NCBI GenBank assembly: GCA_026002935.1
Contig: BPGH01000001.1
Location: 90,814-154,813 of the forward strand
DNA length: 64,000 nt
Direction of reading: 5' to 3'
Source: Acidimicrobiia bacterium
GTDB lineage: Bacteria; Actinomycetota; Acidimicrobiia; IMCC26256; PALSA-610
The stretch's first letter is position 1, and every line of letters begins with the position of its first letter. The notes beneath the pieces are model-generated. The model was not told the DNA's origin and searched no databases. It saw nothing but the letters and a program-made list of their open reading frames with translations. This document shows positions 11,866-22,793 of this stretch, piece by piece. Position numbers and translations under genes: made by a program.

Positions 11866-12413
11866 CGACCGATCAGCCTCTCGATCACGTCCGGGTAGAG
11901 CCGCCGCTCCACCTCCTTGATGCGTTCGTGGAGGGTCGCCTCGGTGTCGCCCTCCAGCACCGGCACCGCCTCCTGGGCGAGGATCGGCCCGGCGTCGACC
12001 TCGGCGGTGACCATGTGCACCGTGCAGCCGGTGACCTTCACGCCGTGTTCCAGGGCGTCGCGCACCGCGTGCCACCCCTTGAAGGCCGGGAGCAGCGCGG
12101 GGTGCGTGTTGACCGCTCGCCCGCCGTACGCGTCGACGAAGGGCTTGGCGAGGATGGTCCCGAACCCCGCGATCGCGACCAGTTCGACGTCGTGGCGGCG
12201 GAGCGCGTCGATCACGTCGTGCGTGTAGGCGACCCGGTCGAAGGTGGGACCGAAGTCGGTCCGTTCGACCATCTCGACCGGTATGCCCGCTTCGCGGGCG
12301 ACCTCGACGGCCCCGCAGGGCCGGTCGACGACCACGGCCACGACGGGGAGGCCCCGCTCGACGAGCGCCCGCAGGATCGTGCCGCTTCCCGAGGCGAGGA
12401 CCCCGACCCGCAT
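11862..12413 (-). CDS. purN: Phosphoribosylglycinamide formyltransferase
   Basis: MRVGVLASGSGTILRALVERG, NTHPALLPAFKGWHAVRDALEHGVKVTGCTVH. Confidence 0.94.
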   Translation of the reverse strand: MRVGVLASGSGTILRALVERGLPVVAVVVDRPCGAVEVAREAGIPVEMVERTDFGPTFDRVAYTHDVIDALRRHDVELVAIAGFGTILAKPFVDAYGGRAVNTHPALLPAFKGWHAVRDALEHGVKVTGCTVHMVTAEVDAGPILAQEAVPVLEGDTEATLHERIKEVERRLYPDVIERLIGR

Positions 12414-12555
12414 GCCCCGCACCGTAGCGGAGACCACCGGGCGCGGCCCGGGGCCGGTGGTCCCGCCCCGGGACCCGAAACCCGGGCGGGGATCCGCCGA
12501 TGGAGGACGCAGAAGTGTTTGACTGCTCGCATTCTGTCGTCCCGCTGGAGGGGCC

Positions 12556-12951
12556 GTGGACAACAAGCAGCCGAGCCCGGGCGAATGGGCGATGATGGGC
12601 GGTGCCGTCGTCGCCCTCCTGGGCTCCTTCCTGGACATCTCGGGTGACGTCTCGGCGTGGGGCCGGGGTGCCTTCCCGATCGTCACGCTCATCCCGCTGT
12701 ACTGCGTCGTCGCCGGGGTGCTCGTCGCGGTGCAACGCTTCGGCAACGTCTCGCTCCCCGATCGCCTCGCGGGGTTCGGGGCCGGCCAGCTCAGCCTCGC
12801 GCTCGGCTTCTTCGCCACGCTGATGAGCCTGTGCTGGCTGATCGCCGCCGACGACACGGGTGCGGGCCTGTTCCTCCTCCTCGTCGGCTCCGCGGCCGTG
12901 CTCGTCGGTGCCGTCCTCGTCGCTCGCCAGCAGGCGCCCACGGTCGGCTGA
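12556..12951 (+). CDS. Small integral membrane protein
   Basis: GTG start preceded by GGAGGGG; four hydrophobic segments. Confidence 0.65.
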   Translation: MDNKQPSPGEWAMMGGAVVALLGSFLDISGDVSAWGRGAFPIVTLIPLYCVVAGVLVAVQRFGNVSLPDRLAGFGAGQLSLALGFFATLMSLCWLIAADDTGAGLFLLLVGSAAVLVGAVLVARQQAPTVG

Positions 12952-12964
12952 AGGAGCCCGCACG

Positions 12965-13429
12965 ATGAACAACCTGAAGCTCTCCCCCGGCAACATCGTG
13001 ATCCTCGTCGCCGGCGCGGTGATCCTCGTCGCCTCGTTCCTCCCGTTCTACGACGTGCCGACGATCGGGGACATCGACGTCGACTTCGAGACGGGCGAGG
13101 TCGAGGTCAGCGGCGGGGGCGACTCGGTCAACGCCTGGAACCCCGACTGGGGGTTCCCCGTCACGACGTTGCCGGCGGTGCTCGGTGCGGCGATGGCGGT
13201 GGTGGTCGGCCTGACGGCGTTCGCGAACGTCCGCCTCCCCGAGCGGGTCATGGGATTCTCCTGGAACCAGATCCACCTGCTGGCCGGGGCCCAGACCGCG
13301 ATCATGATGCTCGCGTTCCTGATCGCCGACTCGCCCGACAAGGGGATCGGCTTCTGGCTCATGCTCCTCGCGTCGATCGGCCTCGTCGTCGGCGCGGTGC
13401 TGCGCGAGCGCGAGCCGGCGGCGGCCTGA
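12965..13429 (+). CDS. Small integral membrane protein, paralogue of preceding ORF
   Basis: ATG at 12965; aligns with 12556..12951 (FPVTTLP...ANVRLPERVMGFSWNQ / FPIVTLI...GNVSLPDRLAGFGAGQ). Confidence 0.65.
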   Translation: MNNLKLSPGNIVILVAGAVILVASFLPFYDVPTIGDIDVDFETGEVEVSGGGDSVNAWNPDWGFPVTTLPAVLGAAMAVVVGLTAFANVRLPERVMGFSWNQIHLLAGAQTAIMMLAFLIADSPDKGIGFWLMLLASIGLVVGAVLREREPAAA

Positions 13430-13495
13430 CACCGTCGCGACGGGCGGGGCCGGCCACCGGCCGGCCCCGGTGACGGCACCAGGTGGGGAGGTACG

Positions 13496-14911
13496 GTGCA
13501 CGAACCGGGTACGACCCCGGCCGCGAACGGCGGTGAGCCACTGGTCGAGGCCGGGCCGCGGCCGCGGCCGTCACTGGCCGACGCGCTGGCCGCCGGTGGC
13601 GCGATCGTCGTGGCGATCGGCGCGCTGCTGGTCGCGATCGACCTGATCGACGGCTCCGGCGAACCCGACTGGGAGCTGGGCGCGCTCGTCTTCGCGCTCC
13701 TCGGCGCCGCCGGGTACCTCCTCGCGTGGTTCGGCCCCACGTCGACGCGACCGGCGGCGGTGACCGCGGTCGCCGTGTCGGTCCCGTTCGTCTACGGGTT
13801 CCTCATCCTGCCGGACGCGGGCTCGTTCGCCGACGTGCGGCCGTTCGTGCTCCTCACCATCGGCACCTGGGTCGTCGCATACGTCGTGCCCAGGACGCGG
13901 GCACGGCCCGTGTTCGTCGCGGCCTCGGCGATCCTGGCGTGGCTGTGGATGGTCGGCGAGGTGAGCGACCTCGACGCCTACGGGGCGGCGCCGGTGCCGT
14001 CGCCCCCGTACACGACGCCGGGCGAGTTCTACGACGCCGCCCGCGGGGGCGGGTCCGTACCGATCGTGCCGGCCGGCGACGCCGCGGTCGGGCTCGACGA
14101 CCTCGACCCCACCGACCCCCTCTACTCGCTCGCGCAGGACTGCGCGGACGGTGACGGCGCCGCGTGCGACGCGCTGTGGTGGGAGTCGGAGTCCGGGAGC
14201 GACTTCGAGGAGTTCGCCGAGACCTGTGGCGGTCGCGAGCCCACGGGCCGCGCCGGCGGGTGCGAGGAGCTCCTCGGCGGCGACGACTTCGGCACCGACG
14301 ACTTCGGCACCGACGACTTCGGCACCGACGACCTCGGCACCGACGACTTCGACGTCGAGGTCCTCGGCGACGAGGTCCCCGAGGACCGGGTGCTCGAGGT
14401 CGGGATCGTGTCGCTCCTGTTCGGCGGGGCGTATCTCGCGACCGTGCTCGTGCTCGACGCGCGCGGACGGCCGCGCCTCGCGACCGCGTTCGTCGTCCCC
14501 GCGGCCGCGGCACTGGTCACCGCCGTCTCGGCCCTGGGCGACGCGAGCGGCAGCGCGATCGTCGGAGGGCTGCTCGCGATGGCCGCCGGGCTCGCCGTCG
14601 GCGCCGTCGGCTGGCGCGGCGACCGGCGGTTCACGACGTGGCTCGGCGGGATCGGCGCGTCGCTGGGCGCCCTGATCATCGCGGGTGACGTGTCCGGGGC
14701 CGACGACGAGACGGGGGCGGACGACACCCTCGTCCCGGGGCTCGTGGTCGCCGCGTTCGGCGCCGCGGTCGTCGCGCTCGGCCACCTCGTGCGCGAGCGG
14801 CTCGAGCGCGGCCGCGTCCCGCCGGCGGCGCCGTCGGCGGGCGACGGTTCACCGGCCCCGGCCGACCCGCCCGGCTGGTCGCCGCCGGCGGACCCGCCCG
14901 CGGCACCCTGA
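13496..14911 (+). CDS. Multi-pass membrane protein with Asp-rich FGTDD repeat region
   Basis: 471-aa ORF, many hydrophobic helices, GTG start. Confidence 0.65.
   Translation: MHEPGTTPAANGGEPLVEAGPRPRPSLADALAAGGAIVVAIGALLVAIDLIDGSGEPDWELGALVFALLGAAGYLLAWFGPTSTRPAAVTAVAVSVPFVYGFLILPDAGSFADVRPFVLLTIGTWVVAYVVPRTRARPVFVAASAILAWLWMVGEVSDLDAYGAAPVPSPPYTTPGEFYDAARGGGSVPIVPAGDAAVGLDDLDPTDPLYSLAQDCADGDGAACDALWWESESGSDFEEFAETCGGREPTGRAGGCEELLGGDDFGTDDFGTDDFGTDDLGTDDFDVEVLGDEVPEDRVLEVGIVSLLFGGAYLATVLVLDARGRPRLATAFVVPAAAALVTAVSALGDASGSAIVGGLLAMAAGLAVGAVGWRGDRRFTTWLGGIGASLGALIIAGDVSGADDETGADDTLVPGLVVAAFGAAVVALGHLVRERLERGRVPPAAPSAGDGSPAPADPPGWSPPADPPAAP
14282..14350 (+). repeat. Tandem 15-bp repeat (GACGACTTCGGCACC), about 4.6 copies, coding for DDFGT
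   Basis: Units at 14282, 14297, 14312, 14327 (one C/T change) and a partial at 14342. Confidence 0.95.
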
Positions 14912-14949
14912 CCGGCCACCCCGGCCGGCGCGCCGGGGCCCCGCCCGGG

Positions 14950-15834
14950 CTACAGCGACCGCACGACCTCGGCCATCAGCGCGCCGATCTCGGTGGGGTT
15001 GGCCGCGACACGACACCCCGCGCCCTCCAGCGCCTCGATCTTCGCGGCGGCCGTGCCCTTCGAGCCGGAGATGATCGCGCCGGCGTGGCCCATCTTCTTC
15101 CCGGGCGGCGCGGTCACGCCGGCGATGTACGCGACGACCGGCTTGGTCATCTCGGCGGCGATGTAGGCGGCCGCCTCCTCCTCGGCGGATCCGCCGATCT
15201 CGCCGATCATGATCACGGCCTTCGTCTCGGGGTCGGCCTCGAAGCGCGACAGGCAGTCGATGAACGTGGTGCCCGGCACGGGGTCACCACCGATGCCGAC
15301 GCAGGTCGTCTGGCCGATCCCCTGCTGGGTGAGCTCGTGCAGCGCCTGGTACGTGAGGGTGCCGGAGCGCGAGACGATCCCGACCGGCCCGCCCGCGAGC
15401 GCGATCTCACCGGGGGTGATGCCGATGTTGCACTTTCCCGGCGAGATGATCCCCGGGCAGTTCGGGCCGAGGAGCTGGGTCCCGGGGAAGCGGCGCTTCA
15501 GGTCGTTGTAGAAGTACGCCTCGTCGTGGGCGGGGACGCCCTCGGTGATGACGACGATGAACTCGATGCCGGCCTCGGCGGCCTCGAGCACCGCGTCCTT
15601 CACTCCGGGGGCCGGGATGAAGATGCACGACGCGTTCGCGCCCGTCGCGTCGCGCGCGTCGGCGACGGTCGCGAAGATCGGCACGCCGTCGACGTCGGTG
15701 CCGGCCTTCTTCGGGTTGGTGCCCGCGACCACCTGCGTGCCGTACGCGCGGTTGCGCATCCCGTGGAAGCGGCCCTGGCTGCCGGTGAGGCCCTGGTAGA
15801 CGACCTTGGTGTGCTCGTCGACGAAGATGCTCAT
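14950..15834 (-). CDS. sucD: Succinate--CoA ligase alpha subunit
   Basis: [53 protein letters not shown]. Confidence 0.95.
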   Translation of the reverse strand: MSIFVDEHTKVVYQGLTGSQGRFHGMRNRAYGTQVVAGTNPKKAGTDVDGVPIFATVADARDATGANASCIFIPAPGVKDAVLEAAEAGIEFIVVITEGVPAHDEAYFYNDLKRRFPGTQLLGPNCPGIISPGKCNIGITPGEIALAGGPVGIVSRSGTLTYQALHELTQQGIGQTTCVGIGGDPVPGTTFIDCLSRFEADPETKAVIMIGEIGGSAEEEAAAYIAAEMTKPVVAYIAGVTAPPGKKMGHAGAIISGSKGTAAAKIEALEGAGCRVAANPTEIGALMAEVVRSL

Positions 15835-15853
15835 CGCTGTGGGCTCCCCCGGA

Positions 15854-16996
15854 TCAGTTGGACGCGAGCTCGACGGCCTTGCGCGCGGCGTCGAGCATCG
15901 TGGGTTGCGAGATGAGGCGGTCCGATTCGTGCGGGGCGAGGATCGCCCGGCCCTCCGCCGCGTTCGTGCCGTCGAGGCGGATCACGATCGGGGCCTTCAC
16001 CGCCACCCGGCCGAGCGCCTCGACGATGCCGTTCGCGACCTCGTCGCAGCGGGTGATCCCGCCGAAGATGTTGACCAGGATCGCCTTCACCTTCTCATCG
16101 GTGTTGATGACCTCGATCGCGTTCGACAGCACCTTCGCGTCGGCGCCGCCGCCGACGTCGAGGAAGTTCGCGGCGGACCCGCCCACCTGGTTGACGACGT
16201 CGAGCGTGCTCATCACCAGGCCGGCACCGTTGCCGATGATGCCGACCGAGCCGTCGAGCCCGATGTAGTTGAGACCCTTCTCCTTCGCGAGCCGCTCCCG
16301 CTCGTCGAGCACCTGGGTCGCGCGGTACTCCTCCCACTCGGGGTGCCGGTAGTCCGCGTTGTCGTCGAGGGTCACCTTCGCGTCGAGCGCGTGCACCCGG
16401 CCGTCGGGAGTCAGGATGAGGGGGTTGATCTCGACGAGGTCGCAGTCGCTGTCGACGTACGCCTCGTACAGCTTCAGCAGCACGTCGACGGCCCCGTCGG
16501 TCGCGCGCGGGTTCAGCCCCGCGGCCTCGACCCAGGCCCGGCACGCGGCCTCGGTGAGCCCCTCGACCGGGTCGACGTGGATCCGGGCGATCGCGTCCGG
16601 GTTCTCGTCGGCGACCTGTTCGATGTCGACGCCGCCCTGCGCGCTGAGCATGCCGAGGTGCTTCTTCGCGCCGCGGTCGAGGGTGAACGACGCGTAGTAC
16701 TCCTCGGCGATGTCGGACGCGTGCTCGATCCAGAGCCGCTCGACGACGTGGCCCTTGATGTCCATGCCGAGGATGTTGCCGGCGTGCGTGCGGACCTCGT
16801 CGGCGTCGGCGGCGAGCTTGATCCCGCCGGCCTTGCCGCGCCCGCCGACCTGCACCTGGGCCTTGACCACGACCGGGTAGCCGACCCGGCCGGCGGCGGC
16901 GACCGCGTCGTCGACCGTGTCGACGGGCTCGCCGGCCGACACCGGGATGCCGTAGCGCGCGAACAGCTGCTTGCCCTGGTACTCGAACAGATCCAC
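15854..16996 (-). CDS. sucC: Succinate--CoA ligase beta subunit
   Basis: [51 protein letters not shown]. Confidence 0.95.
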   Translation of the reverse strand: MDLFEYQGKQLFARYGIPVSAGEPVDTVDDAVAAAGRVGYPVVVKAQVQVGGRGKAGGIKLAADADEVRTHAGNILGMDIKGHVVERLWIEHASDIAEEYYASFTLDRGAKKHLGMLSAQGGVDIEQVADENPDAIARIHVDPVEGLTEAACRAWVEAAGLNPRATDGAVDVLLKLYEAYVDSDCDLVEINPLILTPDGRVHALDAKVTLDDNADYRHPEWEEYRATQVLDERERLAKEKGLNYIGLDGSVGIIGNGAGLVMSTLDVVNQVGGSAANFLDVGGGADAKVLSNAIEVINTDEKVKAILVNIFGGITRCDEVANGIVEALGRVAVKAPIVIRLDGTNAAEGRAILAPHESDRLISQPTMLDAARKAVELASN

Positions 16997-17026
16997 TCGT
17001 CGCTCCTCGGGGGTGATCGGACGGGG

Positions 17027-17032
17027 ACGCTA
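17027..17032 (-). promoter_or_regulatory. Putative -10 box TAGCGT for sucCD, overlapping upstream TAG stop
   Basis: Minus strand TAGCGT; SD-like GAGGAG before sucC GTG. Confidence 0.4.
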
Positions 17033-17446
17033 CGTCGCCGGCTCGGCCTCGCGCGCATCGAGCGCCGCCTCGAGCCAGCCCGTGATCGTCGGCAGCGGCG
17101 CACCCGGCGTGAAGACCTCGGCGACGCCGTGGCCACGCAGCGCGGGGACGTCGTCGTCGGGGATGATGCCGCCGACGAACACCAGCACGTCGCCGAGCCC
17201 CCGGCGGCGCAGCTCGTCGACCACCCGCGGGACGAGCGTCAGGTGCGCGCCGCTCAGCAGGGACAGCCCGACGGCGTCGGCGTCCTCCTGGAGCGCCGCC
17301 TCCGCGACCGACTCGGGCGTCTGGAAGAGGCCCGTGTACACGACCTCGAAGCCGGCGTCTCGCAGCGCCCGGGCGATCACCTTCGCACCGCGGTCGTGCC
17401 CGTCGAGTCCCGGCTTCGCGATCACGACGCGATAGCGTCGCTGCAT
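17030..17446 (-). CDS. Stand-alone cobalamin-binding domain protein (methylmalonyl-CoA mutase small-subunit type)
   Basis: [39 protein letters not shown] (DxHxxG). Confidence 0.88.
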   Translation of the reverse strand: MQRRYRVVIAKPGLDGHDRGAKVIARALRDAGFEVVYTGLFQTPESVAEAALQEDADAVGLSLLSGAHLTLVPRVVDELRRRGLGDVLVFVGGIIPDDDVPALRGHGVAEVFTPGAPLPTITGWLEAALDAREAEPAT

Positions 17447-17560
17447 CGGTCCCTCCCGCCGCGAGCCCGCGGCCCGGCGGCGGCGAAACGATACCGAAGC
17501 GGGCCGTGACCGGTCCCGTCGCCGGCTCCCGGCGGGCGGGTCGTCGGCGAAGGAGCGTCC

Positions 17561-17998
17561 GTGCGCAGCCCCCGCGAGCGCAACACCGACCTGAAGCTCC
17601 TGGCGGCGCTCACCGCGGTCGTGGTCGGGCTCGGCCTGTTCGTCGCCGCGGCGCTGCTCGTCGCGACGGGCGACGACGACGCCGTGGAGTGCGGCTCGAT
17701 CGGCCTCGGGTCCGCGGAGGCGGTGCGCCAGGAGCTCGAGGGCGGTCCCGTCTACCGCACCGGCGGCGGGCGCTGCGGCTTCTGGCTCGGGCTCGAGGAG
17801 GGCGACGTGGTCGCCTACCGCGCCGAACAGCCGGACGGGTGCACGCTGCGCGTCGAGGCGAGGCGGTTCACCTGCGGCGGCACGGTGCGCGACCCGGCCG
17901 ACCTCGCGCAGTACCCGGTGCGGATCGTGACGCGCGACGACGTGGACGCGCTCGTCGTCGACCTCGAACCGGTCCCCGACGGCGACACGGCCCCCTGA
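17561..17998 (+). CDS. Hypothetical membrane-anchored protein
   Basis: 145-aa ORF with AAGGAG SD and N-terminal TM. Confidence 0.55.
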   Translation: MRSPRERNTDLKLLAALTAVVVGLGLFVAAALLVATGDDDAVECGSIGLGSAEAVRQELEGGPVYRTGGGRCGFWLGLEEGDVVAYRAEQPDGCTLRVEARRFTCGGTVRDPADLAQYPVRIVTRDDVDALVVDLEPVPDGDTAP

Positions 17999-18011
17999 GG
18001 CGCGCGGCGGC

Positions 18012-20333
18012 TCAGACGCGCTGCAGCGGCGCCCACGCGAGCAGCAGCGTCTTCTCTCCGTGGTCGGCGAACCGCACGCGCGCCTCCGCCTTGTCGCCCT
18101 GGCCGGTGATGTCGATGACGACCCCCTCGCCGAACTTCTCGTGGCGGACGTCGTCGCCGACGCGCAACCCGAGCTGCTCGGCGCCGCGGGCGCCCGCCGG
18201 CCCGGCCGCCGGCGCGAGGTCGGGGTCCCGGCGGCGCAACGCGGCGGCGACCACGTTCTCGCGGTGCGCGCCCAGCCCGCGGCCGCGGCGCTCGTGCTCG
18301 CCCACGGTCACCACGAGGTGCGCGGGGATCTCGTCGAGGAAGCGGCTCGGCGGACGGTAGTCGGTGGTGCCGAACATCATGCGGCTCCACGCGTGGCACA
18401 GGTACAGGCGCTCCTCGGCGCGCGTGATGCCGACGTAGCAGAGCCGGCGTTCCTCCTCGAGCTCCTCGGGGTCGCCGAGGCTGCGGACGTGCGGGAACAC
18501 ACCGTCCTCGAGGCCGATGAGGAACACGACCGGGAACTCGAGGCCCTTCGCGGAGTGCAGGGTCATGAGCGTGACCGAGCTCGCGTCGGGGTCGGTCTCG
18601 TCGAGGTCGGTCACGAGCGAGATGGCCTCGAGGAACGCCTGGACCCGGGCGAGGCCCTGCGGCGGCTCGGCGTCGTCACCGACCCCGACGCCGCCGATCC
18701 GCACGAGCCCGCCGGGGTCGCCGCGCTCGACCTGGTCGTCGAACTCCCGGGCCGAGCCGATCAGCTCCTGGAGGTTCTCGACCCGCCCCTGGGCCTCGAC
18801 CGAGCGTTCCGCCTCGAGCTCCGCCAGGTAGCCGCTGCGCGTGAGCGCCGTCTCCAACGCGGCGCCGACGCCGCCCGCCGCGGCGTGCTCGACCTCCTCG
18901 ACGAGGTCGAGCAGCTCCTTGCAGCCGCCGAGCGCCCGGCCCGTGACCCCGGCCGCCGCGGCGTCGCGGATCGCCTCCCGGAACGTGACGCCGGCGCCGT
19001 TCGCGTACGACTCGATCTTCGCGATCGACGTGTCGCCGACGCCGCGCCGCGGGGTGTTGACGATGCGCTTCCACGACACCTCGTCGTCGGGGTTGACGAG
19101 CGCACGCAGGTACGCGAGCGCGTCCTTGACCTCCCGGCGGTCGTAGAACTTGACCCCGCCGAACACGCGGTACGGGACCCCCGCCCGGACGAGCGCCTCC
19201 TCCAGGACGCGACTCTGCACGTTGGTGCGGTAGAAGACCGCGATGTCACCGTGGCGGTGGCCCTCGTCGACCAGCCGGTGCACCTCGCGCACGACGAACT
19301 GCGCCTCGTCGTGCTCGTCGTCCCCCTGGAACCGCACGATCGGCTCGCCCTGGGCCTTGTCGGTCCACAGGTGCTTCTTGCGGGAGGAGGGGTTGTTCGA
19401 GATCACCGCGTTGGCGGCGTCGAGGATGCGCTGCGTGGACCGGTAGTTCTGGTCGAGCACGACCACGGTCGCCTCGGGGAAGGCGTCCTCGAACTTCAGG
19501 AGGTTGCGGTAGTCGGCGCCGCGGAACCGGTAGACCGACTGGGAGTCGTCGCCGACCACCGTGACGCTGCGGTGTTCGGCGGTGAGCAGCCGGATCAGCT
19601 CGAACTGCGCGGCGTTGGTGTCCTGGAACTCGTCGACGAGCACGTGCCGGAACCGCTGCCGGTACCGGTCGAGCGCGTCGGGGTGCTCGCGGAAGAGGCG
19701 CACGGCGAGCACCAGCAGGTCGTCGAAGTCGACCGCGGACGCCTCCTGCAGGCGGCGCTGGTACTCGGTGTAGACGTCCGCGATCCGGCGCTCCGCGGGC
19801 CCGACGGCCATCTCGCGGTACTGCTGCGGGAGCACCAGCTCGTTCTTCAGTGCGCTGATCTGCGCGTGGAGCTGGCGCGGCGGGAACCGCTTCGGATCGA
19901 GGTCCAGGTCCCGACGCACCCAGTCGGTGAGCCGCTGCGCGTCGGACTGGTCGTAGATCGTGAAGCTCGACCGGTACCCGAGCAGCGCCGACTCACGGCG
20001 CAGGATCCGCGAGCACGCCGCGTGGAAGGTCGACACCCACATGCGCCGTGCCACGGGGCCGACGAGCTGCGCGACGCGCTCTTGCATCTCGCCCGCCGCC
20101 TTGTTGGTGAACGTGATGGCGAGCACCTCGAACGGCGACACCCCGCGTTCGGCGACCAGGTGGGCGAGCCGGTGGGTGAGCACCCGCGTCTTGCCCGAGC
20201 CGGCGCCGGCGACGACCAGGATCGGGCCCGGCGGGAGCGTGACGGCCTCGTACTGGGCCGGGTTGAGGCCCGACAGGTCGAGCCTGCGCCGACGCGGCGG
20301 GACCGGCTCGGGGTGCTCGGCGACGTCGGCCAT
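18012..20333 (-). CDS. pcrA: UvrD/PcrA-type ATP-dependent DNA helicase
   Basis: [78 protein letters not shown]. Confidence 0.94.
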   Translation of the reverse strand: MADVAEHPEPVPPRRRRLDLSGLNPAQYEAVTLPPGPILVVAGAGSGKTRVLTHRLAHLVAERGVSPFEVLAITFTNKAAGEMQERVAQLVGPVARRMWVSTFHAACSRILRRESALLGYRSSFTIYDQSDAQRLTDWVRRDLDLDPKRFPPRQLHAQISALKNELVLPQQYREMAVGPAERRIADVYTEYQRRLQEASAVDFDDLLVLAVRLFREHPDALDRYRQRFRHVLVDEFQDTNAAQFELIRLLTAEHRSVTVVGDDSQSVYRFRGADYRNLLKFEDAFPEATVVVLDQNYRSTQRILDAANAVISNNPSSRKKHLWTDKAQGEPIVRFQGDDEHDEAQFVVREVHRLVDEGHRHGDIAVFYRTNVQSRVLEEALVRAGVPYRVFGGVKFYDRREVKDALAYLRALVNPDDEVSWKRIVNTPRRGVGDTSIAKIESYANGAGVTFREAIRDAAAAGVTGRALGGCKELLDLVEEVEHAAAGGVGAALETALTRSGYLAELEAERSVEAQGRVENLQELIGSAREFDDQVERGDPGGLVRIGGVGVGDDAEPPQGLARVQAFLEAISLVTDLDETDPDASSVTLMTLHSAKGLEFPVVFLIGLEDGVFPHVRSLGDPEELEEERRLCYVGITRAEERLYLCHAWSRMMFGTTDYRPPSRFLDEIPAHLVVTVGEHERRGRGLGAHRENVVAAALRRRDPDLAPAAGPAGARGAEQLGLRVGDDVRHEKFGEGVVIDITGQGDKAEARVRFADHGEKTLLLAWAPLQRV

Positions 20334-20392
20334 GGTCGCCCCAGCGTACCGATCCCCGGAGGGCGAACTACACGGTTGTGAGCGCCCGGGGT

Positions 20393-20830
20393 TCACACCT
20401 CGAGCAGGAGCGTCACCGGGCCGTCGTTGACCAGGGCCACCTGCATGTGGGCCCGGAAGCGCCCGGTCGCGACGGGGACGCCGAGGGCCGCCAGCCCGGC
20501 CGTGAACCGCTCCACGAGCGGCTCCGCGTGCTCGGGACGCGCGGCCGCCGACCACGCCGGGCGGCGCCCCCGCCTCGTGTCGCCGTAGAGCGTGAACTGG
20601 CTGACGACGAGCGCGGCCCCCCCGGTGTCGAGGAGCGACCGGTTCATCACCCCGGCCTCGTCGTCGAACACCCGGAGGTTCGCGACCTTCTCCGCCAGCT
20701 TGCGGGCGTGCGCCTCCCCGTCGTCGTGCGTCACGCCCACCAGCACACACAGCCCCGGGCCGATGTCGCCGACCGTCTCGTCGCCCACGGTCACGCTCGC
20801 CCGCGTGACCCGCTGCACCAGTGCCCGCAC
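20393..20830 (-). CDS. dtd: D-aminoacyl-tRNA deacylase
   Basis: [52 protein letters not shown]. Confidence 0.94.
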   Translation of the reverse strand: MRALVQRVTRASVTVGDETVGDIGPGLCVLVGVTHDDGEAHARKLAEKVANLRVFDDEAGVMNRSLLDTGGAALVVSQFTLYGDTRRGRRPAWSAAARPEHAEPLVERFTAGLAALGVPVATGRFRAHMQVALVNDGPVTLLLEV

Positions 20831-20850
20831 GGTGGCGACGGTACGCGAGC

Positions 20851-21444
20851 ATGGCCGGCGTGATCGACCCGGAGTGCAAGCGCGCCCTCGGCCAGATGAC
20901 GAAGGGCGTCCAGGTCGTCGCCGCGACCCACGACGGCGTCACCCGCGCGTACACGTCGCACTGGGTGACGCAGGTCGCGTTCGAGGAGCCGATCGTGATG
21001 GCGTCGATGTCGCCGCGACACGACACCCATCCGCTCGTCGCGGCGGCCGGATGGTTCTCGGTGTCGATCCTGGCGGGCGACCAGGTCGAGCAGGGCCAGT
21101 ACTTCTCGTATCCCGGCCGGCGCTTCCGGCACGTCGCGAGCGAGTACCTCACCGCGGTCGACGGCGTCCCCGTGGTCGACGGCTGCATCGCGTGGCTGCG
21201 GTGCGAGACGTTCGAGCGCAAGCCGATGTTCGACCACGAGCTGTTCTTCGCGCGCGTCACGCACTGGGGATACGGGCGCCTGGGCGCGGACCCGCTCGTC
21301 TACTCGGCCCGGCACGGGTGGCGGGTCGCGTCCGAGCGCGCCCGCGAGCGTGGCGTGTCGGTGCGCGACCGGCTCCTCGGGCGGCTCGCGGCCGTGAGCG
21401 ACGGCGACGACGACGCCGACGACGACGGGGCCGGCGACGCGTGA
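20851..21444 (+). CDS. Flavin reductase family protein with acidic C-terminal tail
   Basis: [44 protein letters not shown]. Confidence 0.8.
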   Translation: MAGVIDPECKRALGQMTKGVQVVAATHDGVTRAYTSHWVTQVAFEEPIVMASMSPRHDTHPLVAAAGWFSVSILAGDQVEQGQYFSYPGRRFRHVASEYLTAVDGVPVVDGCIAWLRCETFERKPMFDHELFFARVTHWGYGRLGADPLVYSARHGWRVASERARERGVSVRDRLLGRLAAVSDGDDDADDDGAGDA

Positions 21445-21510
21445 GCGGGTCCGGCCCCACCGGACCGGTCGCGCGAGCGGCCCCGTGCGGCCCGGCTCAC
21501 CGGCGGACGG

Positions 21511-22539
21511 TCAGGACGCCGCCTTCTCCAGGTCGGGGCTCCAGCGGCCCGAGCGGGCGAGGCCGTTCATCCGGGCCCGGTGCAGGTAGGCGGCCTGGGC
21601 GGCCGGTGCGTTCGCGTCGTCGCCCTTCCAGGCCTTCAGCGCCGCGGCCTGCAGCGCCCGCCCGTAGGAGAACGACAGCTCCCACGGGTGCGGCCCCGTC
21701 TTGTTCATCGCGTCGAGATTGGCCGTCGCCTCCTCGTCGCCCTGGCCGCCGGAGAGGAAGACGATGCCCGGCACCGCCGCCGGGACGACCGCCCGGAAGC
21801 ACGACAGCGTCGCCTCCGCCACCTCCTGCGGCGGGGCCGGGTAGCTCGGGTGCTTCTTGCCGGGCAGCACCATGTTGGGCTTGAGCAGCATCCCGTCGAG
21901 CTCGACGCGCTGGGCGTACAGGGCGTCGAACACCGCGTGGAGCGTGTCGGACGTGACCTCGTGGCACCGCTCGATCGAGTGGTCGCCGTCCATCAGCACC
22001 TCGGGCTCGACGATCGGCACGATCCCCTCGTCTTGGCAGAGCGCGGCGTAGCGGGCCAGCGCGTGCGCGTTGACGTCGAGGCAGTAGCGCGTCGGGATCT
22101 CGTCGCCCGCGATGTCGATCACCGCCCGCCACTTCGCGAACTTGGCGCCGAGCTCGCGGTACTCGACGAGGCGCTGGCGCAGCCCGTCGAGGCCCTCGGT
22201 GACGAGCTCGCGCGGCGACCGGGCGAGCGGCGTCGTGCCCTTGTCGACCTTGATGCCCGGGATCGAGCCCGCGTCGGCGAGGATCTTCGCGAGCGGCCGC
22301 CCGTCGGAAGCCTGCTGGCGGATCGTCTCGTCGAACAGGATGACGCCGCTGATGTGCTCGGCGGCGCCCGCCGTCGTGAAGAGCATCTCGCGGTACGCGC
22401 GCCGGCGGTCCTCGGTCGACTCCACGCCGATCGAGTCGAACCGCTTCTTGATCGTGCCGCTGCTCTCGTCCGCGGCGAGGATGCCCTTGCCGGGCGCGAC
22501 GAGCGCCCGGGCGATCTCGTTGAGCGCCGATTGCTGCAT
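21511..22539 (-). CDS. Class I fructose-bisphosphate aldolase
   Basis: GKGILAADESSGTIKKRFDSIGVESTEDRRRAYREMLF, GIVPIVEPEVLMDGDH, LLKPNMV. Confidence 0.93.
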   Translation of the reverse strand: MQQSALNEIARALVAPGKGILAADESSGTIKKRFDSIGVESTEDRRRAYREMLFTTAGAAEHISGVILFDETIRQQASDGRPLAKILADAGSIPGIKVDKGTTPLARSPRELVTEGLDGLRQRLVEYRELGAKFAKWRAVIDIAGDEIPTRYCLDVNAHALARYAALCQDEGIVPIVEPEVLMDGDHSIERCHEVTSDTLHAVFDALYAQRVELDGMLLKPNMVLPGKKHPSYPAPPQEVAEATLSCFRAVVPAAVPGIVFLSGGQGDEEATANLDAMNKTGPHPWELSFSYGRALQAAALKAWKGDDANAPAAQAAYLHRARMNGLARSGRWSPDLEKAAS

Positions 22540-22793
22540 CAGGGTGACTCCTCCGTCACGCGCGAATGCGGTGACCCGACGTTATCCCGTGCCCCGCGGA
22601 CCGACCACGATCGCGCCACGCCCCGCCGCGGGCGCACCGGTCGCGCCCGTCCCGCCCGGCCGGTCGTGGCCGGCCGTTCCGCCCCGAAGTGCGCCGTACG
22701 CGTGCACCGCGCAGCGCCCCCCGGTCCCGTGGGCCGCGGCCGGGGGACCGAAGGCGAGGCGCGCGGTGCCGCCCGGCCGGACCGGCCGGCCGG

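Noticed and set aside
9481-12996. Single 1171-aa ORF looking like a PurN-PurH-FolD fusion
   Set aside because: The middle section is the wrong frame of purH (low-complexity RGRDRRG) caused by the indel near 10700; purN, purH and folD each have their own start and conserved ends.
14282-14350. Direct repeats considered as a CRISPR or attachment site
   Set aside because: 15-bp contiguous in-frame repeats without spacers, coding for DDFGT.
18012-21260. 1082-aa minus ORF extending pcrA through the dtd/flavin reductase region
   Set aside because: Conserved UvrD homology begins at MADVAEHPE (20333); the upstream extension is antisense noise.
22540-22793. 254-bp fba-guaA gap checked by eye for tRNA or small RNA
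   Set aside because: No cloverleaf or TTCGA-type T-arm recognised; only GC-rich inverted repeats. tRNAscan-SE/Infernal would be needed to exclude one.
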